Counted from the first letter of the stretch, positions 1 to 8,486 are shown. The stretch: DNA of 64,000 bases from DATLLN01 sp963809205 (GCA_963809205.1 CAWEIS010000011.1:1-64000), one strand, 5' to 3'. Notes: generated by a model not told the origin, from the sequence alone. Numbers and translations are program-made.

Positions 1-452
1 CGCCGACCCCCTGGTGCGCGCCGAGAGGTGGGGCAGCCGGCCTCTGCCTAGAGACCGGCCGCCCTGGTCGAGGTTGCGCCGGAGCTGAGCGAGCCCCCGA
101 GCCGCGGGCGGGTGACCGGTCGGTTCGCTCGTACTCGTTGAAGACTCGGGTCGCTACCGGAGCATGTAGAGCCTGACCCCACCAGGGGTTCTCGGAGAGC
201 CTCGCCTCGCCGGTGGTCGGCGGGGAATGCGGTGCCGAGAAGATGACGGCGAAGCTGATGCCGAGGTAGCGGCTCCGCCGCCCCCGATCTACGAGGCGAC
301 CGTTTCGCGGCGCGGGTTTACTGGTTGCGCAATCGGGTACTGCCTGCCGCGAAGCGGGAGCGACGGTTCCGTTCCCATGAGGGCACAATGAAGGTGTGGG
401 CAGGCGCAAGAGGCGTGCGCTTGGTCGCCGACCGAGTATCGGAGGATCAAGC
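1..452. other. Gene-free stretch
   Basis: No gene can be supported here. Open frames exist on both strands, but none has a convincing ribosome-binding site, a recognisable motif or a neighbour relationship. The first real signal is the GGAGGA at 441-446 belonging to the next gene. Confidence 0.5.
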
Positions 453-662
453 ATGCATGCCAACGGAGGTAAGGGATTCGCGCGTCGGTTCGCTGATCGC
501 ATCGACTGTGCGCGGCGCGGTCATGCGTGGGGCACAGCCGAAGTGACATTGGGGGAGTTCTCGCTCCTTCGCGGTGAGTGCACTCGCTGCGGTGCGATTG
601 GCCGCGTCCGTCAGGCCGAGCATCGCGACGTCGAGACGACCAGCCGGGCGGAGGTGAGCTAG
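453..662 (+). CDS. Small zinc-ribbon-like protein, copy 1 of a local family
   Basis: A 69-residue protein of unknown function. It carries a Cys-x4-His pair (CARRGHAW, C19 and H24) and a Cys-x2-Cys pair (ECTRCG, C43 and C46), spaced as expected for one zinc ribbon. The ends are hydrophilic and there is no membrane segment. The start at 453 is chosen because GGAGGA lies at 441-446, six bases upstream; longer frames starting at 325 or 396 lack this. The stop overlaps the ribosome-binding region of the next gene, so the two are probably co-transcribed. Related copies or pieces lie at 2776, 10577, 11618 and 13441. The zinc binding is inferred from residue spacing; a regulatory or nucleic-acid-binding role is only a guess. 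Confidence 0.65.
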   Translation: MHANGGKGFARRFADRIDCARRGHAWGTAEVTLGEFSLLRGECTRCGAIGRVRQAEHRDVETTSRAEVS

Positions 663-664
663 AG

Positions 665-850
665 ATGCGCACGATTAGTGCGACGCCGCCCTGCTGGGAG
701 TACCGAGCGATCTACCTGGATCGACTGGGTGCCGTTGAGGCGTTCGACGAACTTGGCGACCAGGGCTGGGAGCTGGTGTCGGTCATCGCGGAGTACGCCT
801 ACTTCAAGCGGCCGACGGGCGTCCGCTATCACCGACCGCACCATCGTTGA
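665..850 (+). CDS. DUF4177-like small protein
   Basis: A 61-residue protein with the layout of the DUF4177 family: an N-terminal WEYRAIYLD strand, a central ELGDQGWELVSV segment (the hallmark LxxxGWELV) and a C-terminal YFKRP end. Function of the family is unknown. The ATG at 665 follows the upstream stop by two bases and has GGAGGTGA at about 650-657, so it is chosen over longer frames. The tight coupling to the zinc-ribbon gene suggests a two-gene unit. Basic residues dominate the last ten positions. Confidence 0.6.
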   Translation: MRTISATPPCWEYRAIYLDRLGAVEAFDELGDQGWELVSVIAEYAYFKRPTGVRYHRPHHR

Positions 851-894
851 CCGGTCGAGAGTAAGGAAGTGTTCGACGTGAGGGGCGGCGAGGG

Positions 895-1004
895 TCGCCG
901 ATGATGCGGTCGGCAACCCCCGCGCCCCCCGATCGTGCCCACCTCAAGGCGGCAGGCAACCTGCCTCCACCCCCACATCGCGCGAGCGGGGTGCGGTATT
1001 ACAA
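895..1004. repeat. Structured intergenic repeat, copy A
   Basis: This segment aligns with 2231-2336 over its whole length at roughly three quarters identity. The best-conserved block is ACCCCCGCGCCCCC followed by TCGTGCCC and CCTCAAGGCGGCAG. The 3' end shares GGGGTGCGGTATTAC versus GGGGTACGGCGTTAC. A short hairpin inside (GGCAGG-CAA-CCTGCC, about 951-965) is kept in copy B with a different stem length. Not recognised as any known riboswitch or insertion sequence. Confidence 0.5.
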
Positions 1005-1116
1005 CAACCGCGTCCCCTGAGCGTCTGTGTGCGCGTTTCGGGCGGGCGTGCCCCTGTGCCCATCGGCGCGGCATGAGCGGACGCGCTGAGACGAGCGACG
1101 CAGGCTGACAGTCAGG

Positions 1117-1154
1117 GCCCACGGGCCGCTGGCTCCCCCCAGCGGCCCGTGGGC
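1117..1154. terminator. Strong stem-loop, possible bidirectional terminator
   Basis: A perfect 16-bp stem (GCCCACGGGCCGCTGG at 1117-1132, its complement at 1139-1154) closes a six-base loop CTCCCC. No T-tract follows on either side, so it would be a GC-only terminator or a processing signal. It lies downstream of the 453-850 gene pair. Confidence 0.45.
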
Positions 1155-2230
1155 TATCCGCCGCTCCGAGTAGAGCCCGGGGGGGTCGGGACGCTCGGGG
1201 AGATGCGGCGGAATCCGAAGTGTTGTCTGGAGCGGCAAGCGACCAAGAGTGTGAACGTCTGCTGAGCGGGGCATCCTACATGTCCACAATTTGATGCGCG
1301 GGGCGCGTGCTGCTTCTCCTCCCCCGCCCCAACGGTGGAGCTCCGGCAGAGCAGCTTTGGTGTAATGCTGGCCTTCCAGCGGCCAGGTGCGGCCCCGGCG
1401 CCTAGCTCAACACCGGCGTTGCGCCCGGGGCCGGGACCCCACGTCCTCGACGGCGTCCACTGATCCCCCCCCGACCATCCTGCGCGACCGAAGCGACGAC
1501 GGCGCAGCACCACCGGTCACGAGCAGCCGAGCTCGTCTCCGACCTGGTCTACGCCTTCGCCCGGATCACGAGCGGCTCGACGTGGCGGCTCGCTCGGCCC
1601 AGGGTTGTAGTGATCCACGGCCTCACGGTCGACGTCGTCGCAGCGCGCTAACCGTCCGTCGTTTGCCACGAACCGTGTCCTAGTGCCGTAACCAGCCGCA
1701 TCCACAACGTACCCGAGTGCGGTGCTCGCAAATGGTGAGCGTCTCGGAATGACGCTTATTGACTCGACTGTGCTGCACGCGATCGTGACTAGATCCGTAC
1801 CGACCGGCACGGCGTTGTGTGCCCCGGCCACGCGATGACCGAGCAGGTCGGTCAGCAGAGCTAGCGGGCGCCCCGACCAGGGGCACGGGTGGCCTTGTTT
1901 GGGCGCTTGTCGCTCTGTCCCGGCCACCCGCGGCGGCAGTGCGATCTGCACGGAGCTGCCTCCAGCCTAAGGCCGCCATGGCGCGGGAAAGGTTCGGCGC
2001 GAGCCGGACGTCCCTGCTTGGACGGGTCATCAAGTGCTTGGAACGGACAGCCGGCGGGATCATCCAGGTCAGAGGCTCGGCCCTTTGGGAGGGGCAGGGG
2101 ATCCCGCCGGCTCAGGAGCCCCGAACTCGTCTGCGTCACCATGGGTGCGTGGGGAGCCAGGAGGCCACGACGTACCGCGAGCCGTGGTGTCCGTGTGGAG
2201 AACGCGCGGTTACAGGCTTGCTTCCACCGG

Positions 2231-2336
2231 GCCGCCGATGACGGGCCTGGCGACCCCCGCGCCCCCGGGTCGTGCCCTGCCTCAAGGCGGCAGCACCTGC
2301 CTACTCGGATATCCTCGAAAGGGGTACGGCGTTACA
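2231..2336. repeat. Structured intergenic repeat, copy B
   Basis: Second copy of the element at 895-1004. The internal hairpin is GGCAG-CAC-CTGCC at about 2289-2301, one base pair shorter than in copy A but in the same place. Both copies are on the same strand and outside supported genes. Confidence 0.5.
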
Positions 2337-2366
2337 CCCGTCTATCTTGGCGTCAGCAAAGGCTGG

Positions 2367-2546
2367 TCAGCGATGCGGAGCACCTACAGGTTCGCGCCGC
2401 CGCAAATCGCGTCCCCGCCGCACAAGTCGCCGGCCTGGACTGACTTGTAGCCTGTCGCGGGTCGAAGCGGCGGCGAGCAACGTCCACGTGAAGCCCGCCC
2501 ATAGCACCAGGATGACGCATACGGTGATTGCAAGCACTAACATCAT
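2367..2546 (-). CDS. Small single-pass membrane protein
   Basis: A 59-residue protein starting MMLVLAITVCVILVLW. Residues 3-26 form one hydrophobic segment, followed by a strongly basic C-terminus rich in Arg, so the tail is expected in the cytoplasm. No family is recognised. The start at 2546 is supported by an AGGAGGT ribosome-binding site six bases upstream, which sits in the loop of a small hairpin (2547-2563). Longer frames on this strand lack such a site. No obvious operon partner. Confidence 0.5.
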   Translation of the reverse strand: MMLVLAITVCVILVLWAGFTWTLLAAASTRDRLQVSPGRRLVRRGRDLRRREPVGAPHR

Positions 2547-2563
2547 GACCAGACCTCCTGGTC
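2547..2563 (-). promoter_or_regulatory. Hairpin presenting the ribosome-binding site
   Basis: On the minus strand GACCAG-GAGGT-CTGGTC forms a six-base-pair stem whose loop is the core Shine-Dalgarno sequence of the gene starting at 2546. The stem ends directly at the start codon. Confidence 0.5.
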
Positions 2564-2775
2564 TTTCTGTTGCATGGAGCCATGCGGTCATACCCAGGAG
2601 CCGTACACTCAAACCACCGGCCGGTGGACGGCCCAATCAGCGATGGGCTGTGTCAGCCCAAACCATCCCTTCGCCGCGGCCGGAACCCCGGCGGGTCATC
2701 GGTGCGTAGTTCTAGAGCATCGCGGCCGGGGCGCAAGGGCTTTACACGTTCCTAACGAGCGACGGGCCGAGCACC

Positions 2776-3063
2776 GTGCGGGATAGGGATATACCCGCAG
2801 GCCTGCCGGCCGCAGCGAGGTTTGTCTACAGGCGCGTGGGGGGCACCACGAGCAGGATCGCCAGACCATTTATCAGCCGACTACGCGACCGGATCCGCTG
2901 CGTCCGGAAAGGGCACGACTGGGTGGCCAGTCGACTGCGGCTCGGCGACGTAGTGCTGATGCGATCAGAGTGCGAACGCTGCGGCAAGGTGGGTCGCGTT
3001 CGAAGCGTTCGCCACCCCTCCGATCCCGCGCTGACCAGCGGCGACGCGGCCAACTCAGCTTAG
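2776..3063 (+). CDS. Small zinc-ribbon-like protein, copy 2
   Basis: A 95-residue paralogue of the 453 protein with an N-terminal extension of about 23 residues. The zinc-ribbon signature is complete: CVRKGHDW (C42, H47), an LGDVVLMRSECERCG block (C66, C69) and GRVRSVRH after it. The C-terminal tail RHPSDPALTSGDAANSA is unlike copy 1 but is repeated almost exactly at 10577 in the opposite orientation. A GTG at 2776 is the start of the longest frame; no strong ribosome-binding site is seen, so a start inside the extension is possible. Function unknown. Confidence 0.55.
   Translation: MRDRDIPAGLPAAARFVYRRVGGTTSRIARPFISRLRDRIRCVRKGHDWVASRLRLGDVVLMRSECERCGKVGRVRSVRHPSDPALTSGDAANSA
2993..3063 (+). 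repeat. Inverted duplicate of 10577-10647
   Basis: About 70 bases covering the 3' end of the zinc-ribbon gene, from GTCGCGT through the stop codon, recur on the opposite strand at 10577-10647 with only about three differences. The encoded peptides differ at a single residue (Thr versus Ser). Confidence 0.85.
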
Positions 3064-3449
3064 TGCCAGACCGGCCCGCCGCGGCCCCTCCGTCAGCGGC
3101 GCGAACCAGGTGCCAGCCAACGTCAGGGCTGTGGGCTGGGTGGGTCGAGCGTGACTCGCAGGGTAAGACCGTGCCCACCCGTGGTGGAGAGAGCCGGCTC
3201 GGCCGTGCTCTTTGGAATTTCGGCGAGCCACCCCTGACGGCTCAACGGAGAGCCCACGACGGTGATCGGCTACGCGGTTACGCCCGCGCCGAGGTGGAGC
3301 CCCACACCCGCCGGTACGTCGAGGTTGGCCATGTTGTCCCAGACCCACCACCAGTCGCTGCGGCCAACTTTGCCCCCCTCGTTTTCGGGCCAACCATGCC
3401 GCCAACTTCCGGAACGACCTTGATCCCGCTCAGGGAGACGCCATCGACG
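3064..3449. other. Gene-free stretch
   Basis: No intact gene. A minus-strand frame ending at 3270 encodes a Trp-rich, protein-like stretch (SDWWWVWDNMANLDVPAG) that could be the tail of a decayed gene, but it has no start and no recognised family. Confidence 0.35.
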
Positions 3450-3593
3450 AACAAGTGGACAAGCGGCGCAGCTATACCAACCCAGCGCGCCGCGCTCGGC
3501 ACCGCCAGAATCGGGAGCACTATCTACGCCATCGGCGGTACCAATGAGTTCACTCAGTTCCTCAGCGCCAACCAGGTGCTCAAGACCAACTGA
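3450..3593 (+). pseudogene. C-terminal fragment of a Kelch-repeat protein
   Basis: The last 47 codons of an open frame read as one Kelch blade: a W-x-x-GAAIPTQRAALG strand, then STIYAIGGTN and SANQVL. Only one blade of the five to seven normally needed for a propeller remains, and no start codon belongs to it. It is therefore a remnant of a larger, probably extracellular or periplasm-facing Kelch protein. It lies in the decayed region between a zinc-ribbon gene and a broken ATP-grasp gene. Confidence 0.5.
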
Positions 3594-3968
3594 GCCATCA
3601 TCCGTACCTCCCTCGGGAGCGGGAAGGCACGGGCACTACCGTCTGGCGGGGGAGCGGTGGGTCGCGAAGCGAAGCTCACCGTCGCAAGCCGCGCGCCCAG
3701 TCGATCCGGGATCGAAACCGTTGCCGGCTTTCGAGGTGTTCGGTGGCGCGGATGCAGTCGTGCCGGTGTCCGACGGCCACGGGAGTCGCCGTGGATGGCG
3801 CGGCGGTGTGGTGACGTTCGGCCCGTTTGTTCGGCACGCCTTCGGGGCACATCGGAGTTCATCGAAGGCGGAGCGTAGCCGTCGCGCGGATCGACGGCGG
3901 CCGTACCGCCTCGTCGAGAAGGCGCATTGCGAAATGGGCCCGCTTTCGAGCGAAGGGGGGGCGTGCGT
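3594..3968. other. Gene-free stretch
   Basis: Frames run through this stretch on both strands, but I see no recognised motif or ribosome-binding site until the purine run before 3969. Confidence 0.4.
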
Positions 3969-5304
3969 ATGACGGAACGTCGGTCGTCTGCGTGGGTCGG
4001 TGGCCTTTGCCCGCGGTCCTGCTCGGTGGTGGCCCGATCGCATTGTCGGTCGCTCGGAGCCTGCATCGGCTGGGTGTGCCGGTGTACGCGGCGGTTCATC
4101 GGGTCGATCCGGTGCAGCATTCGCGCGCGTGTGCGCGATTCGTCGAGCTCGGTTCCGGGAGCGGCGTCCAGGACCGCTGGCTCCAGTGGCTGCGGTCGTT
4201 CGACCAGCCGGCCGTGGTGCTTCCCTGTTGCGACGACGCACTGGAGTTGGTGGCTCGGCACCGCGACGAGTTGCGGTACCTCGGGCACACCGCGATCGAG
4301 GCGGATGACGAGGTCCTCTTGGCCATGTTGGACAAGCGCCGCACCTACGACCTCGCGCGACGCCTCGGCATGCGGACGCCGCGCACGACGGTGGTGGACA
4401 GCGAAAGCTCCGCTGAGCAGATCATCGAGCAGGTCGGGTTGCCGTGCGCACTTAAGCCCGCTCAATCCCACGTGTTCACTCGCGTCTTCCCATTCCTCAC
4501 CAAAGCACTGATCGCACGCTCCCACGACGAACTGGAGGGTTGCTCGCTCGTCTAGAACCGCTCGGCATCGAGATGCTCGCGTCGGACATCGTGCCGGGCG
4601 GGGACGACCGCTTGGCGGCGTTCACGACCTACCTCGACGACGCGGGCGCGCCGCTGTTCATGTTCACCCGAGCCAAGATACGCCAGTATCCCCCGCACTT
4701 CGGGATCGGCTGCTACCAGATCACCCGATGGGATCCGTCGCTCGCCAAGGCCGGCCTCCGGTTCCTCCAGGGCGTCGGTGTTCGCGGCCTGGCCAGCGTC
4801 GAGTTCAAGCGTGACGCCCGCGACGACGAGCTAGTGCTGATCGAGTGCAACCACAGGTTCACGACCGCCACCGAGCTCTCGCGACTCGCCGGCATCGACC
4901 AGGCCCAGATCGTCTACCGCCGACTGGCACAGCCACCGGTCCAGCCACCTACATCGTTCCGGGAAGGAGTGCGGCTGTGGAATCCCGTCGAGGACACGTT
5001 GGCTTCGCTGGCCAGCGTCCGGGCAGGCGAGTTGACCCCGACGGCTTGGGTGGGCAGCCTGCTGCACCGTCAGCACCTGCCGCTGCTATCCCTCCGCGAC
5101 CCCGCCCCAAGCATCGCAAGCCTGCGCGTGCTTGCCGGCAAGGCTCGGCTGCGCTTCCACGCCAGAACCCGGCGCACGCCTCCCGCCACCCACCGACCGC
5201 TGGAGGGGAACGCCGACGATGCGGGCGCGAGCAGCGCGAGACGAACGCGCCGCCGGCTGCGCAATGACGAACTGCCCGACTCGGCCGCCACCACCCAGGG
5301 GTAG
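3969..5304 (+). pseudogene. ATP-grasp ligase-like protein, frameshifted
   Basis: Two frames together encode one ATP-grasp enzyme of about 440 residues. The first carries the pre-ATP-grasp fold (AVLLGGGPIALSVARSL, a GGGPxxL nucleotide-fold start) and the lid-side lysine region DKRRTYDLARRLGMRTPRT, ending at 4555. The second, from 4540, continues with LLARLEPLGIEMLASDIVPG and the metal-binding LVLIECNHRFT (E and N ligands). One missing base near 4537 joins them. A second single-base shift near 4005 may join the ATG at 3969 to the conserved start; alternatively a GTG near 3995 starts the frame directly. The family resembles D-aspartate-ligase or carboxylate-amine-ligase proteins; the substrate cannot be told. 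Real decay or sequence error are both possible. Confidence 0.55.
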
Positions 5305-5326
5305 GGTCCCGCCGCGACCCCGCGTT

Positions 5327-5446
5327 GGTCTTCTCGACCACGAAGTAGAGCCGAGTGCTGGTGACGACGATCTCCATGCTGGGGACCGCGTGGCCTGGCC
5401 GCACCGGGAACTGGGCAGCGAGCTCGCGGACGTTTCGAACTCCTGC
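5327..5446 (-). pseudogene. Remnant of the small CxC protein family found intact at 14154
   Basis: On the minus strand NVRELAAQF...GHAVPSMEIVV...RLYFVVEKT aligns with NVREHDAQF...DHDVPSVETVV...PLYQVVEKT of the 14154 protein. The preceding EFE residues lie one frame away, so there is an internal shift, and the N-terminal Cys-rich half (CECSDPDC in the intact copy) is unrecognisable. It lies directly downstream of the ATP-grasp remnant on the other strand. Confidence 0.6.
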
Positions 5447-5483
5447 GCAGTGCTCGGCCCGCGCCGCTCGACATGCCGTCGAA

Positions 5484-5753
5484 TCAGGCATGTGCGACGA
5501 CTTCGCGCACTTCCACACCCTCGAGCTCTACCGCGTCGATGCCCTGGACCATCGTGCGGATTCGATCGCCCGCCTGGTTCGCGGCGTCTTCCGAATCGAA
5601 CACGATCATCGAAAGCCCGCCGTTGTCCTTCCACGTCCAGTAGCCAGCCCGGAATCCCGGCGCCTGAGAGACCCCGGGGACGACGTTTTCATTCAGCCCC
5701 CGCTGAGCAGATTCGCGATCCTTGATGGTGACTCTGACGACGAGGGCATGCAT
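5484..5753 (-). CDS. Antibiotic-biosynthesis-monooxygenase-like (dimeric alpha/beta barrel) protein
   Basis: An 89-residue protein with the size and pattern of the ABM/dimeric ferredoxin-like fold: strand (HALVVRVTI), helix with the conserved VPGVSQAPGF turn, strand YWTWKDNG, then GLSMIVFDSEDAANQAG and a final VEVREVVAHA strand. Such proteins act as cofactor-free oxygenases, haem-related enzymes or ligand binders; the role here cannot be told. The start at 5753 has an excellent AGGAGGT about seven bases upstream. It stands alone between two decayed stretches and appears intact. Confidence 0.7.
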   Translation of the reverse strand: MHALVVRVTIKDRESAQRGLNENVVPGVSQAPGFRAGYWTWKDNGGLSMIVFDSEDAANQAGDRIRTMVQGIDAVELEGVEVREVVAHA

Positions 5754-5830
5754 GTTGACCTCCTTGGCTTGGTGTGATCAACTCGGCATTCTCCCACGGA
5801 GGCTGCGCGACCGCTAGGCCCGCTCCCTAG

Positions 5831-5992
5831 CTTCGCCGATCTCGGCCGGATGGCGGCACCGGCGACGTTGCGCAGATCGTGGCTCAACTCGTAAGCAACG
5901 ATCAGGCTTTCGCAGATGCCGTCAGGGCTGAGTCAGAAGCAAACGCAGAGCTTCGCCGAAGGCTCGACGCGCTCCGCTCCGCACTCGGCTAG
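5831..5992 (+). pseudogene. Possible C-terminal fragment with a coiled-coil tail
   Basis: An open frame of 54 codons without an ATG ends in a charged helical stretch (AESEANAELRRRLDALRSAL) typical of a coiled coil. A GTG at 5879 could start a 37-residue product, but no ribosome-binding site is seen. It is either a very small gene or the tail of a lost one. Confidence 0.3.
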
Positions 5993-6552
5993 ACAGCGCG
6001 GTGTCCAACGATGTGGGCTTGGCACCGCGTGCGTTGCACCGCCGGCGAACGTGGGTGCGATCTTGGTTGGCGGCCCGGATTTCGCCCGCGCCGCGAGTGC
6101 TCCTAGTTCTCCGGTTCTCGCCGGTGTCTGCCGTGATCGGGTCTGTCCGGGCCGCCGCTCCGACGCGGGTTTTGAACGCTAGCCCGTGGGAACACGGAAA
6201 CCGATGGGGTCGCACTGTGGATCGCCGTGACGCGCCGACCGCACCAGTGTCAACCCCGTCCGGGGGCACAAGTGCCAGTTGAGAGCCGACTGCCGGAGTG
6301 TCGGGCCTCCGCGCGCGCTTGACCGCAGGTTCGCCGTGAGCGTAAAACTCGCCAGGCGACACCGGCGTCTGGCTCCACCACCCCTGTTGTTGCTTGCGCC
6401 GGAGAACGGGCGCGCCCACGCTCCACGGCCGCGCTCGAATTTCTACTTCTACCGCTCAGAGCTCCCGGGCGGCGGCATCGGCATCATGCTGTTCTTGGGA
6501 GGGTGGCCTAGGTCGCTTGACGTGGCAGTCGAACGGCAACTATCGTCGCTCG
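5993..6552. other. Gene-free stretch upstream of the cytidylate-kinase-like gene
   Basis: No supported gene. Frames are open on both strands but carry no recognised domain. The promoter of the 6553 gene must lie here; no clear consensus is seen. Confidence 0.4.
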
Positions 6553-7185
6553 GTGCCACGAAACGTCATCTGCATTTCGCACGATTTCGGCGCCGCCGGC
6601 GAGGAGGTCGGCAGACTCGTCGCTGAGCGGCTCGGCTATCGCTACCTTGACGGCGAGATCCTGACCCGCGCAGCGGAGAGGGGCGATCTCGACCCAGCCA
6701 CCGTGGCCGACGCCGAGAAGCGCCGCTCGCTCGCCCGCCGTCTGCTCGGCGCGATGGGAGAGAGCATGGCGGTGGCACCGGAGGCGTACGCCTACATACC
6801 ACAGCATGAGATCGCAGTCGGCCCGCGCGAAGATCTCGTTCGCCAACTGATCCGCGAGGCGATCGAAGAGGCGGCCGATCAGGGCGACGCGATCATCGTC
6901 GCGCATGCCGCCTCACATGCGCTCGCCGACCGGGAGAGTGTGCTTCGGGTGCTGGTCACCGGATCTCCCACCGACCGAGCCGACCGCGTGGCCCGCGAAT
7001 CGGCGGTCGATCCAGACACGTCACGCCGCCAAGTAGCGGAGTCCGACCGCGCCCGGGCGGCCTACCTATCGCGGTTCTACGGCGTCGGTGATGAGCAGCC
7101 GACACAATACGATCTGGTACTGAACACGGGCGCGCTCACGCTCACGCAGGCCACAGAGATCGTCGTTAGCGCCGCCAGCGTTTGA
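6553..7185 (+). CDS. Cytidylate-kinase-like family protein
   Basis: A 210-residue protein of the cytidylate-kinase-like family (PF13189 type). The N-terminal strand and P-loop-like turn read VICISHDFGAAGEEVGRLVAERLGY, in which the family's usual GSGG loop is GAAGEE. A D-Q-G-D-A-I-I-V-A-H-A-A-S-H segment corresponds to the usual VIxGRGA strand. RADRVARE and a late YDLVLNTG match the family's LID-side arginines and final strand. GTG at 6553 is chosen because it places the first beta strand at the N-terminus; upstream codons in the frame look non-coding. The altered P-loop suggests weak or no kinase activity. It stands alone inside the accessory region. Confidence 0.7.
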   Translation: MPRNVICISHDFGAAGEEVGRLVAERLGYRYLDGEILTRAAERGDLDPATVADAEKRRSLARRLLGAMGESMAVAPEAYAYIPQHEIAVGPREDLVRQLIREAIEEAADQGDAIIVAHAASHALADRESVLRVLVTGSPTDRADRVARESAVDPDTSRRQVAESDRARAAYLSRFYGVGDEQPTQYDLVLNTGALTLTQATEIVVSAASV

Positions 7186-7285
7186 ACAGACTTCCGGGAC
7201 GCGACAGCGATGCGTCGTGTCGGCGAGGGCGACTTCGCCGGCCGCCCCTGTTTGACGGTTTCCCCTTGCAGTGTAATCTTCTTGC

Positions 7286-8209
7286 GTGCGTCTAGGGCGG
7301 CTCCTCATAGCACTTCTGGTGCTGATTATCGCTGCGGTGGCGTCAGCGTCGACGGCCGAAAGAGCGGGAGCAGGCCCGCCGGCGGCGACCGTCTCCCTGT
7401 CCAGCGCGCCCGAGCCGGTGACGGCGGGCGAGCCGGTGCGGTACGTGACGGCTCTGTCGGACACCGGCCCGGCGACGATCACGCATGCGGCGCTCAGTCT
7501 CCCGATGCCGAGCGGGTTGACGGTCGAGTCGGCGGAGGCGAGCACGGGGTCATGCACGACAGCGTCCGACCAAGTTCACTGTACGATCGGTACGCTCGCT
7601 GCGGGCAGCGCGGCGCAGGTGACCGTGATTGCGAGAACATCGAACCCCGGCACCGTCTCGGTGACCGCGATTTGGACGGCTGTCAACGGACGCGGCGATA
7701 CCCACGATTTCCCCGTCACCGTTTCCACGACGGTCGCCGCCCCGTCGGCCGATCACGTGGCCGGCTTCGTCCCCCCGGCCGGCGACACGCTGACCACCGA
7801 CCCGGGCACCGGCGCGACCGCATCGAACCCGCAGGTCACGACGGCGACGATCCCGGCGACGGCCGACGGCACGCCCGCGGCCCTCTCCGAGTCGAACGCC
7901 TCGGGACCAAGCGATGGGTGCGGCCCGTCCGCGACGTGCTTCGGCCAGGTCTCCACGATCACGATCGAGCAGACGTTCTCGCCAGGCCTCCCGCTTCGCT
8001 TCGGATTCCTGCTGGATAAGTCCGAGATTCCGAAGCAAGCAAAGGTGAACACGATCCCGATGTACCACGACGGCGTGCTCGTCGCGAACTGCACGGGATC
8101 TCCCGGCGTCGCCTCGCCCGACCCCTGCGTCGTCAGCCGGACGAAGCTGGCCACGCAGGACGTCCGGATCGTCATCCTCTCCTCGACCAACGGACGCTGG
8201 CGACCGTAG
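7286..8209 (+). CDS. Secreted protein with a DUF11-like domain
   Basis: A 307-residue exported protein. Residues 1-30 form a signal peptide (LLIALLVLIIAAVASAS). Residues 35-130 resemble a DUF11/conserved-repeat Ig-like domain, with LSSAPEPVTAGEPVRYV, alternating strands, and the GSCTTASDQVHCTIGTLAAG segment typical of that family. The second half is Thr/Ser/Gly-rich with two Cys pairs and has no recognised domain. GTG at 7286 places the signal sequence at the start. Likely a cell-surface or released protein; no catalytic motif. It stands alone, 100 bases after the kinase-like gene. Confidence 0.6.
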   Translation: MRLGRLLIALLVLIIAAVASASTAERAGAGPPAATVSLSSAPEPVTAGEPVRYVTALSDTGPATITHAALSLPMPSGLTVESAEASTGSCTTASDQVHCTIGTLAAGSAAQVTVIARTSNPGTVSVTAIWTAVNGRGDTHDFPVTVSTTVAAPSADHVAGFVPPAGDTLTTDPGTGATASNPQVTTATIPATADGTPAALSESNASGPSDGCGPSATCFGQVSTITIEQTFSPGLPLRFGFLLDKSEIPKQAKVNTIPMYHDGVLVANCTGSPGVASPDPCVVSRTKLATQDVRIVILSSTNGRWRP

Positions 8210-8369
8210 CTCCCCGGTCACGCTCGGCACCCGCTACCTCAGGGGGCTGAGCGGCCTCTCTAATGCAGGCTGCTCGACCGGTGCCCGCTCGATCGGCTCG
8301 GCACTCGCCGGCCACACCAACGCGGCCTGAGCCGCCGCGGATCACGCCTGCCAACGGCGGTCAGGCGCA

Positions 8370-8486
8370 CTAGCCCCGCGGCGCGCCGGGGTACTCCCGA
8401 TCTACGGTTGTAGCTCGAAGCTGATCCTTGATCGTCGCTCCGGTCGAGTTGCGGAAGTCGACTTGGCTGCGGACGTTTGCGGACAT
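8370..8486 (-). CDS. Possible 38-residue protein or C-terminal fragment
   Basis: A short frame beginning MSANVRSQVDFRNSTG and ending DREYPGAPRG reads like real protein sequence, but there is no clear ribosome-binding site and no recognised family. It may be the tail of a lost gene. Confidence 0.25.
   Translation of the reverse strand: MSANVRSQVDFRNSTGATIKDQLRATTVDREYPGAPRG

Larger units (their letters stand above)
851..2366. other. Gene-poor stretch with one repeat pair and a hairpin
   Basis: About 1.5 kb without a gene that can be supported. Long overlapping frames occur on both strands, as expected for high-GC DNA, but none shows a motif plus a ribosome-binding site. The stretch holds both copies of a structured repeat (895-1004 and 2231-2336) and a 16-bp perfect stem-loop at 1117-1154. 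Confidence 0.5.

Noticed and set aside
895..1004. Known riboswitch (c-di-AMP, cobalamin, c-di-GMP considered)
   Set aside because: None of the hallmark conserved cores of those classes could be found in either orientation.
1750..1840. Possible PIN-toxin start (MTLIDSTVLHAIVTRS)
   Set aside because: The first strand resembles a PIN domain but the frame stops after 29 residues and the other acidic residues are missing in all frames nearby.
3270..3400. Trp-rich minus-strand peptide ending LHLGAGVTA
   Set aside because: Reads like protein but has no start, no family and no ribosome-binding site; mentioned only in the description of the gap.
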